Positions 35,334-45,629 of a stretch of 64,000 bases of DNA are shown here, piece after piece. A program made the translations under genes and the position numbers. The DNA comes from Pseudoalteromonas luteoviolacea S2607 (GTDB lineage: Bacteria > Pseudomonadota > Gammaproteobacteria > Enterobacterales > Alteromonadaceae), in contig NZ_AUXV01000016.1 of assembly GCF_001625575.1 (NCBI RefSeq), positions 1-64,000 of the forward strand, read 5' to 3'. Numbering within the stretch: the first letter of the stretch is position 1; each line of letters starts with the position of its first letter. The notes beneath the pieces were generated by a model. That model worked only from the letters and a program-made list of their open reading frames with translations. It made no database searches and was not told where the DNA came from.

Positions 35334-37703
35334 ATGACGCTTGAGAGAACGGATCGAGTTGAAATTCCAGTGTTGGCACTGCGTGATGTGGTTGTTTACC
35401 CTCATATGGTGATCCCGCTATTTGTTGGCAGAGAGAAGTCTATAAGATGTCTTGAAGCTGCAATGGAAAATGACAAGCAAATATTTTTAGTGGCTCAAAA
35501 AGAGGCCTCAATCGATGATCCAAGTACTGACGATATCTATGAAGTCGGTACGGTTGCAACAGTATTGCAGTTACTTAAGCTGCCTGACGGCACAGTTAAG
35601 GTGCTTGTTGAAGGTACGCAAAGGGCGAGAATCGATGAATTTTTAGTAACCGATGATTACTTCTTAGCACAAGCTCAGTTTATTGCTTCAGAAAATATTT
35701 CTGAGCAAGAGCAAGATATTTTCATCCGCAGTGCGGTAAGTCAGTTTGAAGGGTATGTAAAACTCAATAAAAAAATCCCACCTGAAGTTCTGACCTCTGT
35801 ATCCGGCATCGATGAAACGGCACGTTTGGCAGATACCATGGCAGCGCATATGCCAATTAAGGTGCCTGAAAAACAAAAGGTGCTAGAACTATATAATGTT
35901 ACTGAGCGTCTAGAGTACCTCATGGCGTTAATGGAGGGCGAGATCGACCTGCTTCAGGTTGAGAAGAAAATCCGCTCTCGCGTCAAGAAACAAATGGAAA
36001 AATCGCAAAGAGAGTATTACCTCAATGAGCAGATGAAAGCCATTCAAAAAGAGCTCGGTGAACTAGACGATGTGCCAGATGAATTTGAAACGCTGAAAAA
36101 GCGTATCAGTGAAGCACAGATGCCAAAAGAAGCTGAAGAAAAGGCAACTTCCGAGCTGAACAAATTGAAGATGATGTCGCCTATGTCAGCTGAGGCGACC
36201 GTTGTACGTTCATATATCGATACGCTTATCAATGTACCTTGGAAAAAGCGCTCTAAGGTGAAAAAAGACTTAGCAAACGCGCAAAAGATCTTAGATGCAG
36301 ACCACTATGGCCTAGATAAGGTGAAAGAGCGCATCATTGAATACCTAGCGGTTCAACAGCGTACGAATAAACTTAAAGGGCCAATTTTGTGTTTAGTCGG
36401 TCCTCCAGGTGTAGGTAAAACCAGCCTTGGTCAATCGATCGCTCGTTCTACTGGTCGCAAATACGTGCGTATGGCGTTAGGTGGAGTGAGAGATGAAGCT
36501 GAGATCCGCGGTCATCGTCGTACATACATTGGCTCTATGCCAGGTAAACTTATCCAAAGCATGAGCAAAGTGGGTGTTAAAAATCCATTATTCTTGTTGG
36601 ATGAAATCGATAAAATGTCGTCGGACATGCGTGGCGATCCTGCATCTGCATTACTTGAAGTGCTAGACCCAGAGCAAAACAGTACCTTTGCTGATCACTA
36701 TCTTGAAGTTGAATATGATTTGTCAGATGTAATGTTTGTCGCAACGTCGAATAGTTTTAATATTCCAGGTCCACTATTAGACCGTATGGAAGTTATTCGC
36801 CTATCTGGTTACACAGAAGACGAAAAGTTAAATATTTCTAAGCAGCATTTAATTCCGAAACAAATTAAGCGTAACGGATTAAAAGCTGGCGAAATCGAGA
36901 TTGAAGACAGCGCGATTATTAATACGATTCGCTACTACACTCGCGAGGCGGGCGTTCGTAATCTAGAGCGTGAAATGTCCAAGCTATGCCGTAAGGCTGT
37001 GAAGATTATCTTGCTCGATAAAGACCAAAAGAAGGTTGTTATCAATGGTGACAACTTGGAAAGCTTCCTAGGAGTTCAACGTTTTGACTACGGCAAAGCG
37101 GAAGATGGGGATCGTGTTGGACAAGTTACAGGGCTTGCGTGGACTGAAGTGGGTGGTGATTTATTGACTATCGAGAGCGCAGCAGTACCAGGTAAAGGCA
37201 AATTGTCGTACACGGGCTCGCTAGGCGACGTAATGCAAGAGTCTATTCAAGCGGCGATGACGGTGGTTAGAAACCGTGCCGACAAGCTTCGTATTAACGA
37301 TGACTTTTATGAAAAACGTGATATTCACGTGCATGTGCCTGAAGGTGCGACACCTAAAGATGGTCCAAGCGCTGGTATTGCGATGGTAACTGGTCTTGTT
37401 TCTAGCTTGACTGGTAACCCTGTTAAAAGCGATGTCGCCATGACTGGTGAAATTACCCTGCGTGGTGAAGTATTGCCAATTGGAGGTTTGAAAGAGAAGT
37501 TGCTAGCCGCTCATCGTGGTGGGATTAAGACGGTCGTTATCCCTAAAAAGAACGAACGAGATCTCAAAGAAATCCCAGATAATGTTCTTAATGGGTTAGA
37601 AATCCACCCTGTAACATGGATTGAAGACGTTTTATCGATAGCACTTGCTCAACCTGTGGACAGTTTTTCAGTAGAAACTCAAAAAACTGCTGCGAAAGCT
37701 TAA
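35334..37703 (+). CDS. lon: ATP-dependent protease Lon
   Basis: A homo-oligomeric AAA+ serine protease for misfolded and regulatory proteins. The 789-residue protein has the N-terminal Lon domain, a coiled coil ([19 protein letters not shown]), Walker [10 protein letters not shown], Walker B FLLDEIDK and the Ser-Lys dyad in [11 protein letters not shown] and [14 protein letters not shown]. An upstream in-frame ATG exists at 35313, but ATG 35334 gives [18 protein letters not shown], matching the family, and has GAAGAG before it. Confidence 0.97.
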   Translation: MTLERTDRVEIPVLALRDVVVYPHMVIPLFVGREKSIRCLEAAMENDKQIFLVAQKEASIDDPSTDDIYEVGTVATVLQLLKLPDGTVKVLVEGTQRARIDEFLVTDDYFLAQAQFIASENISEQEQDIFIRSAVSQFEGYVKLNKKIPPEVLTSVSGIDETARLADTMAAHMPIKVPEKQKVLELYNVTERLEYLMALMEGEIDLLQVEKKIRSRVKKQMEKSQREYYLNEQMKAIQKELGELDDVPDEFETLKKRISEAQMPKEAEEKATSELNKLKMMSPMSAEATVVRSYIDTLINVPWKKRSKVKKDLANAQKILDADHYGLDKVKERIIEYLAVQQRTNKLKGPILCLVGPPGVGKTSLGQSIARSTGRKYVRMALGGVRDEAEIRGHRRTYIGSMPGKLIQSMSKVGVKNPLFLLDEIDKMSSDMRGDPASALLEVLDPEQNSTFADHYLEVEYDLSDVMFVATSNSFNIPGPLLDRMEVIRLSGYTEDEKLNISKQHLIPKQIKRNGLKAGEIEIEDSAIINTIRYYTREAGVRNLEREMSKLCRKAVKIILLDKDQKKVVINGDNLESFLGVQRFDYGKAEDGDRVGQVTGLAWTEVGGDLLTIESAAVPGKGKLSYTGSLGDVMQESIQAAMTVVRNRADKLRINDDFYEKRDIHVHVPEGATPKDGPSAGIAMVTGLVSSLTGNPVKSDVAMTGEITLRGEVLPIGGLKEKLLAAHRGGIKTVVIPKKNERDLKEIPDNVLNGLEIHPVTWIEDVLSIALAQPVDSFSVETQKTAAKA

Positions 37704-37730
37704 AAAAGTCGATAAAAAGGGTTTTCAAAT

Positions 37731-37799
37731 CCCAGTGGTGTGCTAAGTTAAGCACTGGATTTAAGCCTAGTTCGCGGGAAGCCCCGTAGTATCTAGGCT
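37731..37799 (+). other. Structured region between lon and hupB
   Basis: Two inverted repeats in a row: CCAGTG...CACTGG, which contains the alternative inner stem GTGCT-AAGTTA-AGCAC, and then AGCCTAG...CTAGGCT with an inner CGGG/CCCG pair. Neither is followed by a T run. They may be the 3' end of lon mRNA or part of the hupB leader. Confidence 0.45.
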
Positions 37800-37913
37800 G
37801 TAATACATTTAAGCAAATAGAGAATCGTAAGATTTCTCGTAGTTAACAACAAAAGTGATGTTAGTTTTAAAAAACCATCGCTCTTGATAATAACAATGTA
37901 AGAGGATGATATT

Positions 37914-38186
37914 GTGAATAAATCTCAATTAATCGATCAAATCGCAGCTGATGCTGATATTTCTAAGGCCGCTGCTGGTCGTGCTCTGGATTCATTCATT
38001 GAGTCAGTAACCACTGCGCTTAAAGACGGCGATTCAGTAGCGCTAGTAGGTTTTGGTACTTTTTCTGTTCGTGAACGCGCTGCTCGTACAGGCCGTAACC
38101 CTCAAACGGGTGCTGCAATTGACATTGCTGCTGCTAACATCCCTGCTTTTAAAGCTGGTAAAGCTCTAAAAGACGCGGTTAACTAA
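37914..38186 (+). CDS. hupB: DNA-binding protein HU-beta (GTG start)
   Basis: A small nucleoid protein that bends DNA without strict sequence preference. It has 90 residues: [20 protein letters not shown] at the N-terminus, [21 protein letters not shown] in the DNA-binding arm (with the key RNPQTG), and a C-terminal helix. The start codon is GTG, with AGAGGA nine bases before it; the next in-frame ATG is not usable. It lies directly after lon, as in enterobacteria. Confidence 0.95.
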   Translation: MNKSQLIDQIAADADISKAAAGRALDSFIESVTTALKDGDSVALVGFGTFSVRERAARTGRNPQTGAAIDIAAANIPAFKAGKALKDAVN

Positions 38187-38258
38187 GTTATAGCTTATAC
38201 AATTTGCAATTGACTCTGTTGCGAAACCGAGTTAATTGAACGTGATAAGCTTCAAGAT

Positions 38259-38290
38259 AAAAAGCGTATCTGGTAAGATACGCTTTTTTT
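38259..38290 (+). terminator. Terminator after hupB
   Basis: The stem AAAGCGTATC with its complement GATACGCTTT and a 6-base loop, ending in a run of T. Confidence 0.85.
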
Positions 38291-38349
38291 ACATGAGCTA
38301 ACTGATGCAAAGTACCTCGGTGCTTTGACTTAGATAAGAGATAGAACAA

Positions 38350-40263
38350 ATGCTTGAAAAGATTAGAGAGGGCTCGCAAGGCCTTGCTGCCAAGATCGTT
38401 CTTGGTGCAGTTATCTTGTCTTTTGCGCTGGCAGGGATCGGTGGTTACCTAGGTCAAACCACAGAGCAACCAGTGGCAGAAGTCAACGGAGTTAAAATCA
38501 CCCAACTAGAGTTTTCTAGAGCGTTCGAAAACGAGCGTGGCAGATTAGAACAACAGTTTGGTGAATACTTTGAACAAATCGCTTCAGATCCAACTTACAT
38601 GGCGCAGATCCGTCAGGGTGTTGTAGACAGACTTGTACAGCAAGAGCTACAAAACCAGTTGGCGCTTGAGTTAGGCCTGCGTGTAAGCGATAGCCAAATT
38701 AAACAAGCCATTTTTGAAATGCCATATTTTCAAATTGGCGGCGAATTTAGTAACGACCGTTACTTGCAACTTATTCGTCAAATGAACTTCCAACCTGATG
38801 AATTTCGTGAGTACCTACGTGAAGAAATGACACGTAACCAATTGGTATCTGCGCTAGCAGGTTCGGATTTTGTATTGGACAACGAAGTAAAGCATGCGCT
38901 TGCACTTCAGCAACAAACTCGTGACGTAGACTACCTCGTACTGAGTAAAGATGCGGTGAAAGACCAAGTATCTGTAAGTGACGAAGAAATTAAAGATTTT
39001 TACGATTTAAATCAAGACCAGTTCCAGTCACCTGAGCAAGTTGCGTTAAGTTACATCGAATTAAAAGCGTCTGATATTGAGCTGGAAGAAGCTATCACAG
39101 AAGAAGATGTCAAAGCCTACTACGAAGAAAACAAGGCACAGTACCTAGAAGAAGAGAGACGTCGTGTATCTCATATCTTAGTTGAAAGTGGTGATGATGC
39201 ATCAGCTGCAAAAGCAAAAGCTGAGGCGCTTTACACGCAACTTCAAGGCGGTGCGGATTTTGCTCAGCTAGCGGAATCACAGTCAGACGATATTGCCAGC
39301 GGTGAGCTAGGCGGTGATTTAGATTGGATTGATCGTGATATGATGGATCCTGAATTTGAAGCTGCTGCATTTGCGCTAGCAAATATTGGCGATTTTTCTG
39401 AGGTTGTGGAGTCTGAGTTTGGTTTTCACATTATTAAGCTGACAGACCTTCAAGCTCAAGAAAGTAAAGAATATGCTGAAGTAGCGGATGAATTGCGCAC
39501 CGAACTGGAGCAAAATGCGAAAATTGATGCATTCTATGGTAAACAGGAAGAAGTTCGTGAGTTGGCATTTGAAATTGCAGATTCTCTAGAAGAAGCTGCA
39601 GCGGCTGCAAATATTGAAGTGAAGAAGACCGAGCTACTTGCTCGCAACTTGCTTCCTGCGCCGCTCAACCAACCAGCAGTGACGAATATTGTGTTTACAC
39701 CAGAACTATTAGAAGATGGTGTGAATTCTGAAGTTATTGAAATTGCACCTGAGCATATGGTAGTTGTGCGCGTAGCAGAGCATAAAGCGGCTACTGTTAG
39801 AGCACTAGAAGATGTGACTGCACAGATTAAGGCTCGTTTAGAAAATGACAAAGCGACAGAGCTGACGAAAGAGAAAGCGACAGAGCTATTTGCAAAACTT
39901 GAGCAAGGTACATCGCTAGCTGATATTGCAGCGGAGCAATCTCTTGAAGTTCAAACTCAAGATGCATTAGCGCGTCAAAGCTATGCGGTGCAACCAGCAT
40001 TAGTGAGCGAAGCATTCAAGTTGCCTCACCCAGCTGCTGATAGCGTGTCTAAGTCAATGGTAGAACTGAACAATGGTGATTCTGCGTTATTGGTAGTGAA
40101 AGCTGTTAAGCTTGCAGAGATAACGGACGAAGTTCAGCCACAACAAAAACAGAGCATTACGAGAACACAGGTTAACAAAAATTACCTAGCGCTTTTGAGT
40201 GCTCTTGAAAGTACAGCTGAAGTAAACAAACCGAGTTCATTTGAAGTCACTGAAGAAAACTAA
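38350..40263 (+). CDS. ppiD: Periplasmic folding chaperone PpiD
   Basis: An inner-membrane-anchored SurA-like chaperone at the Sec exit. The 637-residue protein has a short cytoplasmic N-terminus, one membrane segment (residues 15-33), a SurA_N-like region from residue 40 and a parvulin domain (about residues 270-365; RRRVSHILVES, GGDLDWIDRDMM, SEFGFHIIKLTD). A second, degenerate parvulin-like half follows. Length is near the usual 620-640. It follows hupB, as in E. coli. Confidence 0.95.
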   Translation: MLEKIREGSQGLAAKIVLGAVILSFALAGIGGYLGQTTEQPVAEVNGVKITQLEFSRAFENERGRLEQQFGEYFEQIASDPTYMAQIRQGVVDRLVQQELQNQLALELGLRVSDSQIKQAIFEMPYFQIGGEFSNDRYLQLIRQMNFQPDEFREYLREEMTRNQLVSALAGSDFVLDNEVKHALALQQQTRDVDYLVLSKDAVKDQVSVSDEEIKDFYDLNQDQFQSPEQVALSYIELKASDIELEEAITEEDVKAYYEENKAQYLEEERRRVSHILVESGDDASAAKAKAEALYTQLQGGADFAQLAESQSDDIASGELGGDLDWIDRDMMDPEFEAAAFALANIGDFSEVVESEFGFHIIKLTDLQAQESKEYAEVADELRTELEQNAKIDAFYGKQEEVRELAFEIADSLEEAAAAANIEVKKTELLARNLLPAPLNQPAVTNIVFTPELLEDGVNSEVIEIAPEHMVVVRVAEHKAATVRALEDVTAQIKARLENDKATELTKEKATELFAKLEQGTSLADIAAEQSLEVQTQDALARQSYAVQPALVSEAFKLPHPAADSVSKSMVELNNGDSALLVVKAVKLAEITDEVQPQQKQSITRTQVNKNYLALLSALESTAEVNKPSSFEVTEEN

Positions 40264-40288
40264 AAAAAGGCGCTTAGGCGCCTTTTTT
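40263..40288 (+). terminator. Terminator after ppiD
   Basis: AAGGCGC-TTAG-GCGCCTT with A-rich and T-rich flanks, overlapping the stop codon. It can also serve the convergent sap operon. Confidence 0.88.
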
Positions 40289-40307
40289 AATGTCTGTGAT
40301 TTAAGAT

Positions 40308-41069
40308 TTAAACAGCAAGTAACTTTTGTGTGACCCTTGACTGAGGATTATTAAATATCGCCTCGCTTGGACCATATTCAACCACCTCACCTTTATTTAG
40401 TACCAATAGCTTATCACTCATGTGCTTCACTAAGCTCAGATGATGCGTGATTAATACGTAGCTTAAAGCCGTTTCTCTTTGCAGTTTTAGAAGCAAGTTC
40501 ACTATCTGTGCGCGCACTGAAGGGTCTAAAGAGGAAAGCGCTTCATCGAGCACAACCACTTTTGGGTCTAGTATTAATGCCCTTGCGAGCGCAACACGCT
40601 GTAGTTGACCGCCACTAAACATATGGGGGTAATAATCGTAATGTTCCGACAGTAATCCAACTCTAGACAAAGTAAGCTCAATCTTGCTTTCTCTTTGTTG
40701 CTCTGTGAGCTTAGTATTAAATTTCAAGCAGTCATCCAGCATGTCACCGATTGTCAAACCAGGGTTTAGTGAGCGAGTGGGATCTTGGAAAATCAATCTA
40801 ATATGTCTACATTCACGATTTTTGATGCCATCATCAACAATCATGTTTCCATTCAAGAGTATTTGTCCTGAGTCTACTTCTTCCGCTCCCGCAAGCACTT
40901 TTGCTAGCGTGCTTTTCCCCGAACCGGTTTCACCAATAACCGCCAGAGTTTGCCCAGGTGTGACAGCAAATGAGACCCCTTTTAAAACTTGAACTTGCTG
41001 ACGTCTAAACAGGCCTGCCCGGGTTTTAAATGATTTATTAAGTGCCTGCACTTTTAGCACGGGTTGCAT
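40308..41069 (-). CDS. sapF: Peptide ABC transporter ATP-binding protein SapF
   Basis: One of two ATPases of the Sap importer for antimicrobial and other peptides. The 253-residue protein has Walker A GETGSGKST, signature FSGGQLQRVALARAL and Walker B VVLDEALSSLD. It overlaps the end of sapD by 16 bases, so the two are translationally coupled. It is the last gene of sapABCDF. Confidence 0.93.
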   Translation of the reverse strand: MQPVLKVQALNKSFKTRAGLFRRQQVQVLKGVSFAVTPGQTLAVIGETGSGKSTLAKVLAGAEEVDSGQILLNGNMIVDDGIKNRECRHIRLIFQDPTRSLNPGLTIGDMLDDCLKFNTKLTEQQRESKIELTLSRVGLLSEHYDYYPHMFSGGQLQRVALARALILDPKVVVLDEALSSLDPSVRAQIVNLLLKLQRETALSYVLITHHLSLVKHMSDKLLVLNKGEVVEYGPSEAIFNNPQSRVTQKLLAV

Positions 41070-42061
41070 TTCTTTTTCTCTCTATTTAATGGAAAGTGGC
41101 ATGCATAGGAATGACCATGAGATTTCACCAGTGTTGGCGTAGCGACACACTCTTTTTGAGCTTGTGGGCAACGAGGGCCTAAACGACAACCAATAGGTAG
41201 GTGTTGAAGTGGGGGGATCGTGCCTTTGAGGGCATAAAACGGGGCTTTATGGCCAATGCCATGAGCATAATCAGGTAATGACTTTACCAGCGCTTGGGTG
41301 TATGGGTGGTAAGGACCATTAAACACCTTTTTGGTCGGCCCTGCCTCTACCATTTGCCCGCAGTACAGCACATGCATAGCATGTGACCACTGAGTAATTT
41401 CTTCCAATTCGTGCGAGATCATCAAAATAGACATGTTCTTAAGCTGATTTAAACTTTTTAGTAGTCTAAACACTTGAGCGCGGGTTGTGCTCTCAAGTGC
41501 TGTCGTTGGTTCATCAGCGATTAACAGTTTTGGGCTTCTTGCTATGGCCATGGCAATCATTACCTTTTGGCAGACGCCTTCCGAAAGCTCATGGGGGTAA
41601 CTACTCGAAACTTTTTCATCTTCACGGATCCCAACTTTATGGAGTAGTGCCTTTACTTTGTTTTGGCGTTCTTTTTTTCTGCCAAAAAAGCCCGCTTTAA
41701 AGCAATCGTCAGGCAGAGACTCCGCAACCTGTTCAAAGATTTTTGCCGTTGGGTCCAAGCTGCGTCTCGGCTCCTGATAAATCATGGCCATATCTCGTCC
41801 AACGATCTTGCGGCGCTTTTCTGGGCTGAGTCGCATCAAGTCAACGCCTTGCCAGTGCATTCTGTCCGCAGTGACACGCCAGCGCGCGTTAAGCACGCCA
41901 ACTATCGCCTTAGCAATAAGACTTTTTCCTGACCCCGATTCACCGACCAGTGCGTGTACTTCTCCTTCTTTCAAGCTCAGATTCACTTTATCCACGGCAC
42001 GTATTATTCCGTCTTCAGTGGGCAGCTCTATAGTAAGGTTTTTGATGTCTAATAATTGCAT
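41054..42061 (-). CDS. sapD: Peptide ABC transporter ATP-binding protein SapD
   Basis: The second ATPase of the Sap importer; in E. coli SapD also supports Trk potassium uptake. The 335-residue protein has Walker A GESGSGKS, Walker B LLIADEPTTALE and the C-terminal oligopeptide-transport domain with clustered Cys (CRLGPRCPQAQKEC). The ABC signature is HELSEGVCQKVMIA instead of a plain LSGGQ form, as in SapD. It shares one base with the sapC stop. Confidence 0.93.
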   Translation of the reverse strand: MQLLDIKNLTIELPTEDGIIRAVDKVNLSLKEGEVHALVGESGSGKSLIAKAIVGVLNARWRVTADRMHWQGVDLMRLSPEKRRKIVGRDMAMIYQEPRRSLDPTAKIFEQVAESLPDDCFKAGFFGRKKERQNKVKALLHKVGIREDEKVSSSYPHELSEGVCQKVMIAMAIARSPKLLIADEPTTALESTTRAQVFRLLKSLNQLKNMSILMISHELEEITQWSHAMHVLYCGQMVEAGPTKKVFNGPYHPYTQALVKSLPDYAHGIGHKAPFYALKGTIPPLQHLPIGCRLGPRCPQAQKECVATPTLVKSHGHSYACHFPLNREKKKCNPC

Positions 42062-42954
42062 TAGGTCGCCTTTCGCGCTTGTAGTGCATTTCTAAGCCCG
42101 TCACCTACTAGGTTAGTGGCTAATACTGACAAAAACAACAGGGCTCCGGGTAGTCCAACCGTCCAAGGAGCGATATAGATTAAACCTAAGTTTTCGGCCA
42201 GCATCGCGCCCCATTCAGTTGTGGGTGGTTGAGCGCCCAGCTTGAGAAAGCCAAGTGCTGCAATGTCTAAGATTGCAGTGGATAATGCCAAAGTGAAGAT
42301 AACCACGATATGCTCATAGATATTGGGGAATATACCTCTAAACAAAATGTGCACTCTACTTGCACCATCCAACCTATATGCGCCCACATAATCTTTGTTT
42401 AACTCTTCCACAACTAGGTTTCGAACAGAATGAATATGCTGTGGCAGCAGCGCTAAGATAATTGCCCAGACTGTATTGAGTAGCCCAGGCCCTAAAATGG
42501 CAATGATAATGATGGCCAGAAGCAATGAAGGAATAGCAAGGGTGATATCTAATAAGTGATTTAAAATACTGGACTTGAAGCCTCTATTAATGCCTGCCAA
42601 GGTGCCTAGCACAACGCCGAAGATGGTGGTCATCAAGGCTGCAATAATAGACAAGCCAAACGTGTATGTCGCGCCGTTCATAAGTCTAGAAAGCACATCA
42701 CGACCTAAATCGTCGGTTCCAAGAATGAAGTGGACATCACCTTCATCATGCCATGAGGGAGGCAGTAATAATGCGTCGCTATGTTGTTGGTCTATTCCAT
42801 AAGGTGCGAGTAACGGCGCTGTCATAGCCAGTAGCGTCAAACCGATAAACATCCATAGGCCAACAAGCGCTAAGTGGTTTGCCTTAAAAGTTCGCCACAG
42901 GCGAGATAATGGTGAGCGGTTTGACTCTTCACTGTATAAGCTAAACTTTGCCAT
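42061..42954 (-). CDS. sapC: Peptide ABC transporter permease SapC
   Basis: An inner-membrane permease of about 297 residues with an OppC-type N-terminus and the BPD_transp_1 domain (GTDDLGRDVLSRLM, and the EAA-like loop RLDGASRVHILFRGIFPNI). The frame extends to 42981, but ATG 42954 is preceded by AAGGAACC and gives MAKFSLYSEE, close to family starts. It overlaps sapB by 14 bases. Confidence 0.92.
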   Translation of the reverse strand: MAKFSLYSEESNRSPLSRLWRTFKANHLALVGLWMFIGLTLLAMTAPLLAPYGIDQQHSDALLLPPSWHDEGDVHFILGTDDLGRDVLSRLMNGATYTFGLSIIAALMTTIFGVVLGTLAGINRGFKSSILNHLLDITLAIPSLLLAIIIIAILGPGLLNTVWAIILALLPQHIHSVRNLVVEELNKDYVGAYRLDGASRVHILFRGIFPNIYEHIVVIFTLALSTAILDIAALGFLKLGAQPPTTEWGAMLAENLGLIYIAPWTVGLPGALLFLSVLATNLVGDGLRNALQARKAT

Positions 42955-43972
42955 GAGACTGGTTCCTTGATACAGGGTCAAGCATTGAGTGCGTTAAATC
43001 CGCTAACATATTGGCAAATATTACAAACATCGATACAGCCAATAGGCCACCTTGAATAGCAGGGTAATCTCGCTGGTAAATGCTATCAATAAGCCAGCGA
43101 CCAACACCCGGCCAAGAAAAAATGACTTCAGTTACCATTGCCAGCGTGATCAATGTACTGAATTGCAGACCGATTTGTTTTATAACGGGTAACAGTGCGT
43201 TTCGCAACGCATGATCGAGAATGATTTGCCTGCGGTTAAGGCCTTTTGCGCGAGCTGTTTTTATGTAATTTTGCTCTAGCACATTTAGCATAGAGTCCCG
43301 TGTAAAACGAGTAAGCACAGTCGTTGGATACATAGCTAAGACAATGGTCGGTAGCGCTAAATGGTGTAGAGCATCGACAAACGCTTGCCCACCATAAGGA
43401 AAACCGAGTAGCCAAATATCCAGCAGCATAAAGTTGGTTACAGCGGGTATCTCATAAAGTAGACCGATTCGTCCAGACATTGGAAACCAACCAAAGCCAA
43501 GGCAAAAAACCATTATGAGCAACAAGGCGAGCCAGAAAACAGGAATAGAAAATCCAAGTAGCGTCAGAGTGCTAATGACTTTATCTGGCCATTTTTTATG
43601 ATATGCACTGGTGATTATACCTGCAGGTATACCTATCAAAACCGCCATGAATAAGGCATAAAAGCACAGTTCTAATGTGGCTGGCAAAAGTAAGGTAACA
43701 TGTGAGAAAACGGTTTGCCCTGATGATAAAGAGACACCCCAGTCCCCCTCAATCAATCGCCCCAAAAAAGCGCCGTATTGCACCAGTACATTGTCATTAA
43801 TACGATACTTTTCTTCTAGCATTTGAGATTGACTAAAGCTGGTATTAACCTGCCCGCTAAAGTTGGTTAGCAAATCGCCTGGAAATAAATAGTTCAGCCC
43901 GAATGTAAACGCTGATAAAGCGAACAGCATAAATATGAGTAAGCTAAATCGACGAAGTAGATAATCAAGCAT
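42941..43972 (-). CDS. sapB: Peptide ABC transporter permease SapB
   Basis: An OppB-type permease of 343 residues: one N-terminal membrane segment, a periplasmic loop and five more segments. It has the EAA-like motif KTARAKGLNRRQIILDHALR. The start codon shares one base with the sapA stop (TAATG), a sign of coupling. Confidence 0.93.
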   Translation of the reverse strand: MLDYLLRRFSLLIFMLFALSAFTFGLNYLFPGDLLTNFSGQVNTSFSQSQMLEEKYRINDNVLVQYGAFLGRLIEGDWGVSLSSGQTVFSHVTLLLPATLELCFYALFMAVLIGIPAGIITSAYHKKWPDKVISTLTLLGFSIPVFWLALLLIMVFCLGFGWFPMSGRIGLLYEIPAVTNFMLLDIWLLGFPYGGQAFVDALHHLALPTIVLAMYPTTVLTRFTRDSMLNVLEQNYIKTARAKGLNRRQIILDHALRNALLPVIKQIGLQFSTLITLAMVTEVIFSWPGVGRWLIDSIYQRDYPAIQGGLLAVSMFVIFANMLADLTHSMLDPVSRNQSHGKV

Positions 43973-45627
43973 TACTGTTCGCCCTTTCTAACGTTAGCAA
44001 GAGATACGCCGCCAAAAGGTCTCAACTGTGCACCTTCTATATTGGCACCTCGAGCTTGGAATCGCACGCCATGAGCGATTGGAACCAGCGGCATTTCTTC
44101 AATGAGCATAGCTTGCGCTTGGAGGTAGTATTTCTTTCTCATTGAAAGCTCATTGGTATCTAATGCTTGCGTAAGTAGTAAATCAAATTCTGGGTTACAC
44201 CAGTTAGCAGGGTTTTTTCCTGTAAAAGTCGCTGTGCAACTGAGCAGTGGACTAAAAAAATTGTCCGGATCTGGGGTGTCCGCAGCCCATCCTAGCAATA
44301 CGCTGTCATGCTCGTGCCGACCAATACGTTCTATAAAAGTATTCCATTCGAACTCTACGATGCGTGTACGGATACCTATTTGACGTAAATCGCTTTGAAT
44401 GAGCTCAGCCATTTTTCGAGCATTTGGGTTGTAAATTCTAGAAACTGGCATGGCCCATAATGTCATTTCAAAGCCATTTGGAAAGCCAGCTTCGGTTAAG
44501 TATGCTTTGGCTTTTTCAGGGTCGTATACGGGCATTTGCTGTGCTGAAAAAGCCCAAGAAGAAGGGGGCAAAATAGATTTGGCAGCAATGCCATTGCCAT
44601 AAAATACGGCTTGCATGATTTTGTCAAAGTCGATGCTGTGTGCGAGCGCCTTTCTAACTAGCACGTTGTTAAATGGCGGCTTCTCGGTATTGAATGCCCA
44701 ATATCCCACATTTAAGTTGACGGCTTTGTCGACCACGATATCTTTTCTGGCGGAAAGCGCTTCAAGCTGAGTCGCACTCGGGTGTGAGGTGATATCACAC
44801 TCTTTGGTCAACATTTTTGCGATGCGCGTCGTGTTGTTAGTTGTTATGTCATAGACGAGCTGATCGACTGCGTAGTCATGTTTCCAGTAATTTTCATGTT
44901 TGTGAAAGCGAACTAAATTATCACGTAAAAAGTTTTTGTACTTGTATGGTCCCGTACCAATCGGCATATTATCGAATAGGTGCTTCTGATCTTGTGACGC
45001 TCTGTGCATTGCATATTCTTCAGAAAGAATCACAGCAAAATCGGTCGCAATATTTGAAAGTAGGCTACTTTCGGCACTAAACAGTTCGAAACGCACTGTG
45101 TGGTTATCAACTTTGACAATCTTTCTGATCAGTTGGTCCATACCGACACTTTGAAAATAGGGATAGCTAGCGTCATGAACAAAGTGGTAGGGGTTATAAA
45201 CATCAAACAAGCGGCTGAAAGAGAAGATCACATCGTCTGCATTCATTGTTCTTGTCGGCGTAAAATAATCGGTAGAATGAAATTCGACCCCTTCACGGAG
45301 TTTAAAAGTGATTTTTTTCCCATCCTCACTGATATGCCATTGTGTTGCCAGTTCAGGCTTAAACTCAGCGGTTACGGGATCAATACTAATCAGGGAGTTG
45401 TAGAGCTGATTAGCAATAATATCTATTGTTGAACCTGTTGTTGTAACCTGTGGATTGAATGACACAGGGTTTGCCTCAGCGCAATATACAATGCCTTGTG
45501 TTTTACTTGCATTTTCAACCGGTTTTACATCACTACACGCTGTTACAAACAGGGAGATAGCCGGTAGCCATAAATGGGTGATATAGCGTTTGGGGTTAGT
45601 CAGTAAGTCAGTCATCGCAGTGACCAC
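43972..45627 (-). CDS. sapA: Peptide-binding lipoprotein SapA
   Basis: The extracytoplasmic solute-binding protein (SBP family 5) of the Sap importer. The 551-residue protein has a lipobox (LFVTAC), so it should be a lipoprotein, whereas enterobacterial SapA is soluble in the periplasm. Family motifs include ELATQWHISEDGKKITFKLR and VRKALAHSIDFDKI. The start is either GTG 45627, with AGAGG seven bases before it, or ATG 45615; I favour GTG. It begins two bases after pspF and is probably cotranscribed. Confidence 0.9.
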   Translation of the reverse strand: MVTAMTDLLTNPKRYITHLWLPAISLFVTACSDVKPVENASKTQGIVYCAEANPVSFNPQVTTTGSTIDIIANQLYNSLISIDPVTAEFKPELATQWHISEDGKKITFKLREGVEFHSTDYFTPTRTMNADDVIFSFSRLFDVYNPYHFVHDASYPYFQSVGMDQLIRKIVKVDNHTVRFELFSAESSLLSNIATDFAVILSEEYAMHRASQDQKHLFDNMPIGTGPYKYKNFLRDNLVRFHKHENYWKHDYAVDQLVYDITTNNTTRIAKMLTKECDITSHPSATQLEALSARKDIVVDKAVNLNVGYWAFNTEKPPFNNVLVRKALAHSIDFDKIMQAVFYGNGIAAKSILPPSSWAFSAQQMPVYDPEKAKAYLTEAGFPNGFEMTLWAMPVSRIYNPNARKMAELIQSDLRQIGIRTRIVEFEWNTFIERIGRHEHDSVLLGWAADTPDPDNFFSPLLSCTATFTGKNPANWCNPEFDLLLTQALDTNELSMRKKYYLQAQAMLIEEMPLVPIAHGVRFQARGANIEGAQLRPFGGVSLANVRKGEQ

Positions 45628-45629
45628 AG

